The notes under the pieces were generated by a model, which was not told the DNA's origin, searched no databases, and saw only the letters and a list, made by a program, of their open reading frames with translations. From assembly GCA_964369475.1 (NCBI GenBank), contig CAYJFK010000031.1, forward strand, positions 1 through 26,170: a stretch of DNA of 26,170 nucleotides. Direction: 5' to 3'. A program made the translations under genes and the position numbers. This document shows positions 7,501 to 15,026 of this stretch, piece by piece (within the stretch, counting starts at the first letter, position 1; each line of letters opens with the position of its first letter). The DNA comes from CAYJFK01 sp964369475 (GTDB taxonomy: Bacteria; Bacillota; Clostridia; Oscillospirales; Feifaniaceae).

Positions 7501-8387
7501 TTTTGAAAAATGTTGAACTATCCGACAGAGATTTTGTTAACAAAAAACTTGCGGAGCGTTCTGATAGAGGGTGCGACTACTGCTTTGGCAATATGTTTAT
7601 GTGGAAGGAAGTCTATCAAACAAAAATAGCCGAGGTCGGCGACATGCTACTTGTGAGCGGCGACAACGAAGGGGAGTTTTTTCTCCCCCCCATCGGTGGC
7701 GGCGACATGATGAAGGGGCTATGTTCGATAATCGATTATTTTAAAGAAAAGGACATGCCTGCAAGCATTACATGTGCAAACAAACAAGATGTAGAGCTTA
7801 TAGAAAGCCTTATGCCAGATTTTTTCACGGTAGAGGAAACAAGAGATGTCTTTGATTATATTCACCTTACAGAGTCACTTTCCGAGCTTAAAGGCAAGTC
7901 GTTCCATGGAAAAAAGGGGCATGTTAACAAGTTTAAATCGAAGTACAACTACGAGTACAGACCCCTTACAAAGGATTTACTCCCTGCTGTATTCGAGATG
8001 AATGTGAAATGGTGCAGACAGCACGCATTTTGCGACGGCGAGGAGACTAGCGACGAGATGTGCGCAACAAGGGCACTGCTCGACAACTTTGATACACTAA
8101 ATGTAATAGGCGGTGTTATTCTTGTAGATGGCGTTGTGGCAGGTTTTTCGGCAGGCACACCGAAGCACACAGGATCTGATACATTTATAGTTCATGCCGA
8201 AAAGGGGCTTGTCGACTACGAGGGAATATACTCAGCTCTTAACAATATGTTTATGACAGACATAATGGAACAGGGCTTTGCCTATGCAAACAGAGAGGAA
8301 GACCTTGGCATATCGGGACTTCGCAAGTCCAAGCTATCCTACAACCCCGAGATACTGCTTGAAAAATATAAACTTACAGGGCGGTGA
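7497..8387 (+). CDS. DUF2156 domain protein (phosphatidylglycerol lysyltransferase C-terminal-like)
   Basis: 296-residue soluble protein resembling stand-alone DUF2156 proteins, which share the double GNAT-like fold of the aminoacyl-tRNA-using domain of MprF. Blocks seen are RGCDYCFGNMFMWKEVYQTKI, GKKGHVNKFKSKYNYEYRPL (the conserved Lys/Asn/Tyr block), VVAGFSAGTPKHTGSDTFIVHAEKG and YANREEDLGISGLRKSKLSYNP. There are no transmembrane segments, unlike MprF itself. The ATG at 7497 has GAAGGGAG upstream and overlaps the kinase stop as ATGA; a TTG two codons earlier is unlikely. Substrate is unknown; transfer of an amino acid or acyl group to a lipid or small molecule is only a family-based guess. 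Confidence 0.8.
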   Translation: MILKNVELSDRDFVNKKLAERSDRGCDYCFGNMFMWKEVYQTKIAEVGDMLLVSGDNEGEFFLPPIGGGDMMKGLCSIIDYFKEKDMPASITCANKQDVELIESLMPDFFTVEETRDVFDYIHLTESLSELKGKSFHGKKGHVNKFKSKYNYEYRPLTKDLLPAVFEMNVKWCRQHAFCDGEETSDEMCATRALLDNFDTLNVIGGVILVDGVVAGFSAGTPKHTGSDTFIVHAEKGLVDYEGIYSALNNMFMTDIMEQGFAYANREEDLGISGLRKSKLSYNPEILLEKYKLTGR

Positions 8388-8392
8388 TTTTC

Positions 8393-9430
8393 TTGTACAA
8401 AAATGTCTTTAATGTAGGCGAAGGCGCAACAGAGGCGCTGACCGATCTGTGGAATGTCGTCTTTGGCGACGACAAGAGCTATATAAGACGATTTTATGGC
8501 GACTTTTTCGGCACTATGGACGTTGCCGCCACCGTTACCGATGAGGCGGAGGTTGCTTCGGCATGTCATTTTTTGCCGGTTTCCATGAAGGTCGGCAAGA
8601 TGAGCATGAAGGGCTCGTACCTCTATGCCGCAATGACAAGCCCTGACCACAGGGGCAAAGGGCTTATGGGTGAGCTCTTAAAGGAGCGCATACAAAGGGG
8701 CGCACGAGACGGGGAGCTCTTTATGTGCACACTTCCTGCCGAGGATAGCCTGTACAGCCTATATGAACGATATGGCCTTGAGGGTGTTTTTTGGATAAAG
8801 CGTGCCACCGTTACACGTGAACAGCTAAACAGCCGCCGCATGTCGTTATCCTTCGATTCCAATGTGTCACCCGAGTACGTCTACCGCAAGACATATGGAG
8901 CTCGTGAGCTTACAATCATCAAAAACAATGTCTTTGTAGAGTATACCGAAAAGGACAACAAGGGCGGTAACGGCGACTTTTTGCCGATAGCGGGCGGCTA
9001 TATGTACACAAGACCGAGAGAGGGTTACATGTACGTGAAGGAAATATACACCTCGGAGGACACCTTCCCATATGTTGCCTCGCTACTTCTTAGAAAGTAT
9101 AAGGAATTTGATAAATTTGTATTCGACTTTTGCCCTGATATGGTGCCAAAGGGCATCGAGACGGAAGATCTGCGCATGGGCAGTCTTAGGTTTTTGAATG
9201 TCCCTGCCGTTATGCGGCTCTTTGCTACAAAGGACAAGAATTTAAATATAACATTTAATGTCGAGGACGATTTAATCCCCGAAAATAGCGGCGGCTACAC
9301 AGTGCGATCCGGTCGAGTTATTTGGGGAGATCAAATAGAGGGCGCAAATACATACAAAGCGTGCGAGCTTCCCTCTTTTATAATCAAGACGACAGGCCTT
9401 GTCCCCTACATGAACATGATGCTCGACTGA
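8393..9430 (+). CDS. GNAT family N-acetyltransferase (Eis-like two-domain type)
   Basis: About 345 residues. The N-terminal half is a GNAT acyl-CoA transferase domain: AAMTSPDHRGKGLMGELLKERI at about residues 80-100 is motif A with the acetyl-CoA-binding R/Q-x-x-G-x-G/A loop, and YSLYERYGLEG is the C-terminal GNAT block. The second half resembles the extra domain of Eis-type enzymes. The substrate is not predictable. Start choice: a GTG at 8384 overlaps the previous stop, but it lies inside AGGGCGGTGA, a good ribosome binding site for the TTG at 8393. I therefore prefer TTG 8393, the same arrangement as the next gene; the alternative adds three residues. It is the fifth gene of the coupled operon and ends just before the cyclo-ligase. 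Confidence 0.8.
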   Translation: MYKNVFNVGEGATEALTDLWNVVFGDDKSYIRRFYGDFFGTMDVAATVTDEAEVASACHFLPVSMKVGKMSMKGSYLYAAMTSPDHRGKGLMGELLKERIQRGARDGELFMCTLPAEDSLYSLYERYGLEGVFWIKRATVTREQLNSRRMSLSFDSNVSPEYVYRKTYGARELTIIKNNVFVEYTEKDNKGGNGDFLPIAGGYMYTRPREGYMYVKEIYTSEDTFPYVASLLLRKYKEFDKFVFDFCPDMVPKGIETEDLRMGSLRFLNVPAVMRLFATKDKNLNITFNVEDDLIPENSGGYTVRSGRVIWGDQIEGANTYKACELPSFIIKTTGLVPYMNMMLD

Positions 9431-9440
9431 GGTGAGTTTT

Positions 9441-10001
9441 TTGAATAAGGAAGATCAGCGCAAAGTCATGAGAGCAAAAAGGGCGACGCTCGACCCAACC
9501 TATAAGCGCTCTGCCACAAGGAGTATTCACGACCATCTCCTTTGCAGCGACATTTGGGCAAATGCGAGTACCATTTTGCTTTATGCCTCTACCGAGGAGG
9601 AATTTGACACAGCTCCCCTTATATCTGTGGCACTAAACGAGGGTAAAAAAGTTTTTTTGCCTAAAGTTAACAAAAAAGAGATGATTTTTTACTCGGTATG
9701 TGATATAAAAGAGCTTGTATGTGGCTACATGGACATAAAAGAGCCTGTCGGAAACACCGAGATTTACAGTCGTCAGGAGGAAAAAAACGACCTGTGCATA
9801 GTCCCTGCTTTGTCTTGCGACATTTATGGCGGTAGAATTGGCTATGGTGGCGGATATTACGATAGGTTTTTAAGAGAAAATAATATTTTTTCTTTAGTAC
9901 CCATATATCACGCCCTTATATTGGACAAAATAGATATAGCGCCATACGATGTTAGTGTAGATGCTCTTTTGAGTGAAAATGGGTTTATATTTATCAATTA
10001 A
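9441..10001 (+). CDS. 5-formyltetrahydrofolate cyclo-ligase
   Basis: 186-residue cytoplasmic enzyme of the MTHFS/YgfA family, converting 5-formyl-THF to 5,10-methenyl-THF with ATP. Family marks are the basic N-terminal helix QRKVMRAKRATLD, ILLYASTEEEFDTAPLI, KVFLPKV, GYMDIKEPVGN, IVPALSCDIYGGRIGYGGGYYDRFL (the nucleotide and folate-binding Gly/Tyr block) and a C-terminal LSENGFIF. The frame stays open to a GTG at 9432, but that GTG is part of GAGGTGAG, a good ribosome binding site five bases before the TTG at 9441, so TTG is preferred. It is the last gene of the operon and is followed at once by an intrinsic terminator. Its presence with thyX suggests one-carbon folate supply for dTMP synthesis. 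Confidence 0.9.
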   Translation: MNKEDQRKVMRAKRATLDPTYKRSATRSIHDHLLCSDIWANASTILLYASTEEEFDTAPLISVALNEGKKVFLPKVNKKEMIFYSVCDIKELVCGYMDIKEPVGNTEIYSRQEEKNDLCIVPALSCDIYGGRIGYGGGYYDRFLRENNIFSLVPIYHALILDKIDIAPYDVSVDALLSENGFIFIN

Positions 10002-10002
10002 A

Positions 10003-10055
10003 ATACCGCAATACCCCGAAGCGTAAAGCTTCGGGGCATACGGTATGCTGTTTTT
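10003..10055. terminator. Bidirectional intrinsic terminator
   Basis: CCCCGAAGC (10014-10022) and GCTTCGGGG (10028-10036) form a 9-bp stem with a 5-base loop, extended by ATACCG (10003-10008)/CGGTAT (10041-10046). TTTTT follows at 10051-10055 on the plus strand, ending the thyX operon. On the minus strand the same hairpin is followed by TATTTTAA and would end the convergent 28-residue gene at 10058-10144. Confidence 0.85.
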
Positions 10056-10057
10056 AA

Positions 10058-10144
10058 TTAGTCATCGCAGCAAAGGCAAAGGACCAAGAAAATGATGATG
10101 ATCCAGCATAGGCAGTCGTTTTCAAAAAAGTTACCGAAACACAT
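10058..10144 (-). CDS. 28-residue Cys-rich hydrophobic microprotein
   Basis: A complete minus-strand reading frame of 28 codons, too short for ordinary gene callers: MCFGNFFENDCLCWIIIIFL then VLCLCCDD. It has six Cys (positions 2, 11, 13, 23, 25, 26), a hydrophobic core at residues 12-26 able to span or insert in a membrane, and an acidic end. GAGGTGA lies seven bases before the ATG, an almost ideal ribosome binding site, and the stop abuts the bidirectional terminator, so the unit is complete. Similar tiny proteins with a Gly/Asn/Asp head and an Ile/Leu/Cys tail are, to my recollection, scattered in Clostridia as unannotated or hypothetical genes. Function is unknown. No convincing sigma-A promoter is seen; a 6-bp inverted repeat (ATATCC/GGATAT, 10175-10191) lies upstream. 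Confidence 0.7.
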   Translation of the reverse strand: MCFGNFFENDCLCWIIIIFLVLCLCCDD

Positions 10145-10228
10145 TGTCGTTTCACCTCGCTCAAGCAGTGTGATATATCCTATGCGGATATTATAAAAAG
10201 TGTTACAAAAGGAAAAGGAACAATTTTA

Positions 10229-11371
10229 ATGAACGAAAAAAATCAAGACACGGTGCGCTTTGAAAAGAGCGCTCAAACTCCACCTAAGAAAAAGAAGGGC
10301 ATGTCTAAAAAGCGTGCTAATCAGCAGTTTATGCGCACATTTTTATATGCTCTCTTTGTTATGGGCGCTTCTCTTTTGCTGTCGCTCTACGGAATACAAG
10401 TGGCAAACGATGCACTTGCCTTAATTGCCCCATCGGGTGATCTTGAAGTAGATGTAGAAAAGGGTTCAAGCCTAAACGATATTTCGATAATTTTAAAGGA
10501 CTCCGGCATTATAGATCACCGCTGGGCATTTAAGCTCTTTGCAAGGCTTACGGGCAACGACTCCTCCTTCCAGTATGGCACATATTCCCTTAATACCGAC
10601 ATGGACTATTTAGAACTCGTAACGCTACTGCAAAGAACAGCGACCTTCCAAGAAACAGTAACAGTTATGTTCCCGGAAGGGCTCGAGCTTAGAGAGATAG
10701 TAAACAGGCTTGTCGAAAACGAGGTTGTAGACGAGGAAGAAATGTACGAAGCCCTTGCGACATACGAGGGCGAGTACGACTATTTGCAAGGTCTGCCCGA
10801 TCGTGAAAACTGGCTCGAGGGCTATATGTTCCCCGACACATATCAGTTTTTCACAAACAGCGATCCCGAGGTTGTTATAGAGAAGTTCTTAAATAACTTC
10901 GATGCAAAGTGGACAGACGAGTTTACAGCTCGCTCCGAGGAGCTCGACATGACGATAGACGAAGTTGTGACCCTTGCCTCTATTATCGAGCGCGAGGCGG
11001 TGGGCTCGTCCGACCGTTCCATCGTATCTTCGGTATTCCACAACCGCCTTAACAGCCAAAGCATGACACTACTTCAATCTTGCGCCACCGTTCAGTATGT
11101 ACTGCAAGAGAGAAAGCCCGTTTTGACATATGACGACATAGCAATAGAGAGTCTGTACAACACCTATATCCACGCAGGCCTTCCGGTAGGTCCCATCGCC
11201 TCCCCCGGACTTGCCTCTATCGAGGCGGCACTATACCCCGACGAGACCGACTACTACTACTTTGTTGTCTCCTCCTCGGGCGAGCACATTTTCTCTACAA
11301 CGCTTGGCGAGCACGAGAGCGCAATAAGACAAGCCAACACATCACAGGGTACAGGAGCGGTTACACAATGA
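10229..11371 (+). CDS. mltG: Endolytic transglycosylase MltG (YceG-like)
   Basis: 380-residue membrane-anchored endolytic murein transglycosylase that cuts nascent peptidoglycan strands. A Lys-rich cytoplasmic head is followed by one transmembrane segment (residues ~35-57) and then the extracellular part: a LysM-like region (VDVEKGSSLNDISIILKDSGII) and the YceG catalytic domain (FPEGLELREIVNRL, LEGYMFPDTYQF, LASIIEREAVG, VFHNRLNS, LQSCATVQYVL, YNTYIHAGLPVGPIASPGLASIEAAL). By comparison with E. coli MltG the catalytic Glu is residue 254 in SIIER. The ATG at 10229 follows AAGGAAAAGGAA. The stop overlaps the next gene as ATGA. B. subtilis likewise has its mltG homologue (yrrL) upstream of U32 peptidase genes. 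Confidence 0.95.
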   Translation: MNEKNQDTVRFEKSAQTPPKKKKGMSKKRANQQFMRTFLYALFVMGASLLLSLYGIQVANDALALIAPSGDLEVDVEKGSSLNDISIILKDSGIIDHRWAFKLFARLTGNDSSFQYGTYSLNTDMDYLELVTLLQRTATFQETVTVMFPEGLELREIVNRLVENEVVDEEEMYEALATYEGEYDYLQGLPDRENWLEGYMFPDTYQFFTNSDPEVVIEKFLNNFDAKWTDEFTARSEELDMTIDEVVTLASIIEREAVGSSDRSIVSSVFHNRLNSQSMTLLQSCATVQYVLQERKPVLTYDDIAIESLYNTYIHAGLPVGPIASPGLASIEAALYPDETDYYYFVVSSSGEHIFSTTLGEHESAIRQANTSQGTGAVTQ

Positions 11372-12567
11372 GAGCAGAGTTATTAGCACCTGCGGGCTCG
11401 CCCGCAAAGCTTAGATTTGCCGTTGCATACGGCGCAAATGCGGTCTACTGCGCAGGGCCATCTTTCGGCCTTCGCACAGCATCGCAAAATTTTACAGAGG
11501 AAGAACTTGCCTCCTCGATCGAGTTTGCCCATCAAAATGGGGTTAAGGTTTATATCACGGTCAACATCTACCCAAAGGAAGACGAGCTTTTCGGCATATC
11601 GAATTGGTTGAAAAAGCTTAAGAGTCTTGGGGCAGATGCCGTTATTGTAAGCGATGCCGGCATTATGGACCTCGCTGTAAAGGCAGGGCTTGAGCTGCAC
11701 GTTTCAACACAGGCAAACACAACAAACAGCGGTGCGGCTCGTATGTGGCACAACATGGGCGCAAGTCGCATCGTGCTCGCACGAGAGACCTCGATTGCCG
11801 AGATTGCCAAGATAAGATCGGCAATCCCAAGCGATCTTGAAATAGAGGCATTTGTGCACGGCGCAATGTGCGTTTCCTATTCGGGGCGCTGTTTGCTATC
11901 CAACTACCTCGCAGGCAGAGATGCCAATGCAGGCGACTGCACACAGCCATGCAGATGGAAGTATGCGCTCATGGAGGAAAAGCGCCCCGGTGTATACCTT
12001 CCGATAGAGGAGGACGACCGAGGCACATATATTATGAACTCTCGAGATCTATGCCTTATAAGACGTCTGCCCGAGCTTGAGGCGGCAGGCGTGTCGAGCT
12101 TTAAGATCGAGGGCAGAGTTAAGAGCGAATTTTATCTTGCCACCGTTACAGGGGCATACCGCAGAGCGATGGACAACGGCTTTAGCGAAGATCTGTACGA
12201 GGAAGTTTGCAAAGTCAGCCACAGAGAGTATTTCGAAGGCTTTGCAGACGGCGCGCCAAGCCGTGGAGACGGCTCTTGGCAGGGTCAGATACATCAAGAT
12301 GCTATGTACATCAGAACGCACGAATACATTGCCCATGTCGTCGGCTACGAGGAAGGCCGTGCGGCATGTCGTATGAGGGGCAGATTGCGCATCGGAGACT
12401 CTTTAGAGGCGCTGACCCCAAGTGGCGTGTTCAGCGTCCCTGTGACCGCTCTGTGGAACGAGAGAGGGGTTGCTGTTGACGAGATCAAATCTCCCGATGC
12501 ACTGTTCTACATAGCAACGGAGCACAATCTCCCAAGTGACAGCTTGCTACGTCGCCCACAAAAATAA
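11368..12567 (+). CDS. U32 family peptidase, TrhP/YrrO-like tRNA uridine hydroxylation protein
   Basis: 399-residue cytoplasmic protein of peptidase family U32. The family signature is present (EAFVHGAMCVSYSGRCLLS), and four cysteines fit the iron-sulfur pattern: Cys168, Cys175, Cys191 and Cys195 (in CTQPCRW). The N-terminus ELLAPAGSPAKLRFAVAYGANAVYCAG is typical, as are MNSRDLCLI and SSFKIEGRVKSEFYLATV. Members of this group (TrhP in E. coli; YrrN/YrrO in B. subtilis) are involved in prephenate-dependent 5-hydroxyuridine formation at tRNA position 34; others were described as collagenase-like proteases. I favour tRNA modification because of the full Cys set and the mltG context. It overlaps mltG by four bases, and the operon ends with a terminator at 12637-12679. 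Confidence 0.88.
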   Translation: MRAELLAPAGSPAKLRFAVAYGANAVYCAGPSFGLRTASQNFTEEELASSIEFAHQNGVKVYITVNIYPKEDELFGISNWLKKLKSLGADAVIVSDAGIMDLAVKAGLELHVSTQANTTNSGAARMWHNMGASRIVLARETSIAEIAKIRSAIPSDLEIEAFVHGAMCVSYSGRCLLSNYLAGRDANAGDCTQPCRWKYALMEEKRPGVYLPIEEDDRGTYIMNSRDLCLIRRLPELEAAGVSSFKIEGRVKSEFYLATVTGAYRRAMDNGFSEDLYEEVCKVSHREYFEGFADGAPSRGDGSWQGQIHQDAMYIRTHEYIAHVVGYEEGRAACRMRGRLRIGDSLEALTPSGVFSVPVTALWNERGVAVDEIKSPDALFYIATEHNLPSDSLLRRPQK

Positions 12568-12584
12568 TTTTCTATAAAACACAC

Positions 12585-12618
12585 AGCAAGGACAAAAAGG
12601 TGGATTTTTTGCCCTTGC
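12585..12618. other. A/T-rich hairpin ahead of the terminator
   Basis: GCAAGG plus CAAAAA (12585-12597) pair with TTTTTG plus CCTTGC (ending 12618), with one mismatch and a short loop. It directly precedes the GC-rich terminator at 12637 and may act as a transcript-end or processing structure. Confidence 0.35.
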
Positions 12619-12636
12619 AACATAAGAGATGTATAT

Positions 12637-12679
12637 AAAGACCCCCATGCAGGGCAAAATCTGCATAGGGGTCTTTTTT
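12637..12679 (+). terminator. Intrinsic terminator after the U32 peptidase gene
   Basis: AAAGACCCC and ATGCAG (12637-12652) pair with CTGCAT and GGGGTCTTT (from 12661), with one C/A mismatch and an 8-base loop, followed by six Ts (12674-12679). It ends the mltG-U32 transcript 53 bp before the penicillin-binding protein ATG. With T-rich flanks it may leak or serve as an attenuator for that gene. Confidence 0.85.
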
Positions 12680-12732
12680 GTGCCCTTATGTGCCGCCTGA
12701 TGGGTAGCACGCAAACAAAAAGGAGGTGCGCT

Positions 12733-14319
12733 ATGCGACTCAAAAGGCTTGTCGGTGTGTTTTTGCTTATAAACAGCCTCTTTGCCGTAATTGTCTTGCG
12801 GCTTTGGTCTATAACTGTCGGACGTGGCGACATGCTTACCGAGGCCGCCCTTCGTCAACAGCATGTGACGGTACCGCTCGCCGAGCGGACAGGCTTTATA
12901 TACGACAGAAACGGTCAGCTACTAAATTACATCGAGGGATACGGTGCCGCCCTTGTCGAGCCACTTTTAAATTTAGACCAAAAGACGGCCGTCGACACGC
13001 TTGTGCTCTACGGCGATTTAAAGAGCGAGGAGGCAGAGGAGCTTATGGAGGGCAGCGCTACATTTGGGGTCGAGCTTAGCCGCTCCAATATCCTGCTCTC
13101 GGGCTTTACCGTTGTAGAAGCTGTAAAGGAGCAGACCGCTCCTCCGGCCATTCACATGCTAAGTGGAATTGAGGGGGCATATGCAGACTATCTTGCAGAT
13201 ACGGGCGGCCATATCTATGCGTCACTGCAAAGAACGGCTTCGGGCATAATGCTACCGGGCGGCGAAAGTCGGCTTATTGAGGAGGATTACTACAAAGCGG
13301 GTGGGGTTATGCTTACAATAGATGCCGAAATTCAGGCAATTGTCGAAGATGCCTTTACCGAGGATTTCGGCGCAGTTGTATTGACCGAAATTTCGAGCGG
13401 CAAGATTATTTCCTCTGCTTCTTTTCCAAGCTACGACAAAGAGGATATTCCAAGCCTTTTAAACTCGGAGGACGGCGAACTATACAACAGAGCCCTGTCG
13501 CCATACAATGTCGGCTCTATTTTTAAAATAATAGTAGCGGCGCAAGCGCTCGAGCGTGATATAGAAATTCCAATTGCCTATTGCGACGGCAGTGTTACGG
13601 TGGCAGGCAGGGAGTTTGCCTGTCACCTCGAAACAGGTCACGGCTGGGTATCGCTCGAGGAGGGGTTTGAGCAGTCTTGCAACTCCTATTTTATAACGCT
13701 GCTCGATGAAATGGGTCACGAGGCGACACTCGAGATGGCACATGCGTTGGGTCTTGATAGCTCTACCGTTTTTGCCGAGGGTTTTAGCGAGGGGGCGGGA
13801 ATGCTGCCAAGTCACGATCCGACACCGCTTGTAATGGCAAACAGCGCCATAGGTCAAGGCGACATTATGGCGACCCCTCTCGATCTTGCAAGCATCGTGG
13901 CGACAGTCGCCAGAGGGGGGCTCTATATCGAGCCGACCCTTGTAGAAGGTCTTGTAGACCGCGAGGGCAATATGTTGCAAAATCTCGGAGTAGGCTCAGA
14001 GGGCAGTTATGTTTGGTCGCAAGAAACCTCCGACAGCCTGCTATATCTGCTTGCAGAGGTCACTTCCGAGGGCACAGGCAAAGGAGCACAGCCCGATAGT
14101 TTCGAGGCCGGCGGCAAGACAGCCTCTGCCGAAACCGGCTGGATTACCGAGCATGGCGAACAGGTAGTGCACGGCATTTTTGCAGGACTCTTTCCGGCAG
14201 ATTCTCCTAAATATTCCCTCGTTGTTTTGGTGGAAAACGGTCGAAGCGGCTCGGCATCGGCCGCACCGATTTTCAAAGAAATTGCCGAGAATATAGCGAA
14301 GTTTGAGGGCGGCTATTAG
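12733..14319 (+). CDS. Class B penicillin-binding protein (PBP2/SpoVD-like transpeptidase)
   Basis: 528-residue peptidoglycan D,D-transpeptidase. A short basic head and one transmembrane segment (residues ~5-24) precede the dimerisation part (TGFIYDRNGQLL) and the penicillin-binding domain. Active-site motifs are SIFK (SxxK) at 262-265, SCN (SxN) at 315-317 and KTA at 462-464, where most relatives have KTG. The protein is shorter than typical FtsI/SpoVD (600 or more residues) and has no visible PASTA domain. The ATG at 12733 follows a strong AGGAGGTG; an earlier in-frame ATG at 12688 lies at the end of the terminator region and is unlikely. B. subtilis pbpI (yrrR) lies near mltG and U32 genes too, so it may be the counterpart. 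A role in septum, elongation or spore wall cannot be decided here. Confidence 0.9.
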   Translation: MRLKRLVGVFLLINSLFAVIVLRLWSITVGRGDMLTEAALRQQHVTVPLAERTGFIYDRNGQLLNYIEGYGAALVEPLLNLDQKTAVDTLVLYGDLKSEEAEELMEGSATFGVELSRSNILLSGFTVVEAVKEQTAPPAIHMLSGIEGAYADYLADTGGHIYASLQRTASGIMLPGGESRLIEEDYYKAGGVMLTIDAEIQAIVEDAFTEDFGAVVLTEISSGKIISSASFPSYDKEDIPSLLNSEDGELYNRALSPYNVGSIFKIIVAAQALERDIEIPIAYCDGSVTVAGREFACHLETGHGWVSLEEGFEQSCNSYFITLLDEMGHEATLEMAHALGLDSSTVFAEGFSEGAGMLPSHDPTPLVMANSAIGQGDIMATPLDLASIVATVARGGLYIEPTLVEGLVDREGNMLQNLGVGSEGSYVWSQETSDSLLYLLAEVTSEGTGKGAQPDSFEAGGKTASAETGWITEHGEQVVHGIFAGLFPADSPKYSLVVLVENGRSGSASAAPIFKEIAENIAKFEGGY

Positions 14320-14419
14320 TTTTTTGTGTTGGGGTGATAATTGGTTTTGTAAAGGGAGATCTACCCAGCTATTAAGCACCACATTTGTACGATGTAAAGC
14401 TAAAAACTCTTTATAAATC

Positions 14420-14461
14420 AAGGGATGATACTCAACAAAGTTTCGTTGAGTATCATCCCTT
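14420..14461. repeat. 17-bp perfect inverted repeat
   Basis: AAGGGATGATACTCAAC (14420-14436) and its exact reverse complement (14445-14461) are separated by 8 bases. Neither side has a proper T tract, so it is not a standard terminator, though it could protect or end the PBP transcript 100 bp after its stop. Confidence 0.7.
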
Positions 14462-14463
14462 AC

Positions 14464-14540
14464 GGGAGGGGGGCAGGGGGGGGGGGGGGGGGGGCGGGCC
14501 GCCCCCCCCGCGCGCCCCCACCCCCGTACCCGCGCGCGTT
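14464..14540. other. Extreme G/C tract with 19-G homopolymer
   Basis: Positions 14476-14494 are 19 consecutive Gs, followed by C8 (14502-14509), C5 runs and alternating CG. The composition is unlike everything around it. G-run and C-run could pair into a very stable hairpin, or form a G-quadruplex. It may equally be a sequencing or assembly artefact. Confidence 0.7.
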
Positions 14541-14849
14541 TGGTTATAAAGGTGGCTCCGCCCCGGGCGCCTCGGTGTCGATTTGAAAAAGTGCTTACTA
14601 AATCAGCTTTAGTATTTGGCACTTAAATATATCTTTCTTCGCCCTTAGAAGCTAAACAGAACTTGTTTTAGCGTTCTTAAAATGTAAGCTTTATACCATG
14701 GAGCCCCGACAGCCCTTGCTCTATACTCCCCTTGCAACGCAAGCCTGTGCTATCACTTTCGAGGAGTGCAATTCAACACCAACGGAAGTAATAGCGGTTA
14801 CCAATGACCATTCCTTCTGCAAGCTTTAACGTGCTTTTATCAAAACATA

Positions 14850-14877
14850 GAGGCGTGACGATAACTCGTCACGCCTC
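14850..14877. repeat. 28-bp palindromic repeat, copy 1
   Basis: GAGGCGTGACGA (14850-14861), loop TAAC, TCGTCACGCCTC (14866-14877): a perfect 12-bp stem. An identical copy lies 149 bp downstream. Confidence 0.8.
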
Positions 14878-14984
14878 AGCTAAAGCTGATTTTAACGCCC
14901 TCGGGGCGGGAATTTAGCGCCAGAGGGCACCCTGATGGTGCCCCCTCGCCGCTCCCCCTCCTTGCGAAGGGGCTTGATTTTATC

Positions 14985-15026
14985 TTTTTCTCCAGTCTGA
15001 GGCGTGACGATAACTCGTCACGCCTC
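14985..15026. repeat. 28-bp palindromic repeat, copy 2, with adjoining 16-nt motif
   Basis: TTTTTCTCCAGTCTGA (14985-15000) runs into a palindrome (14999-15026) identical to copy 1. The same 16 bases recur on the opposite strand at 26154-26169, again touching a hairpin. Seen from the OpuC operon (minus strand) the palindrome lies 35 bp after the stop and could mark the transcript end, although no T tract follows on that strand. Confidence 0.7.

Noticed and set aside
14041..14622. 193-codon minus-strand frame overlapping the PBP end and G/C tract
   Set aside because: It has low-complexity Gly/Pro/Arg content from the homopolymer tract, no ribosome binding site, and runs antisense to a clear gene.
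14560..14870. 6S RNA, SRP RNA, RNase P RNA or tmRNA in the large gap
   Set aside because: I searched by eye for their conserved segments on both strands and found none; only unassigned hairpins remain.
14850..15026. Possible short CRISPR array (two identical 28-bp repeats)
   Set aside because: Only two copies, 121 bp between them, no cas genes, and a perfect palindrome unlike typical repeat-spacer structure.
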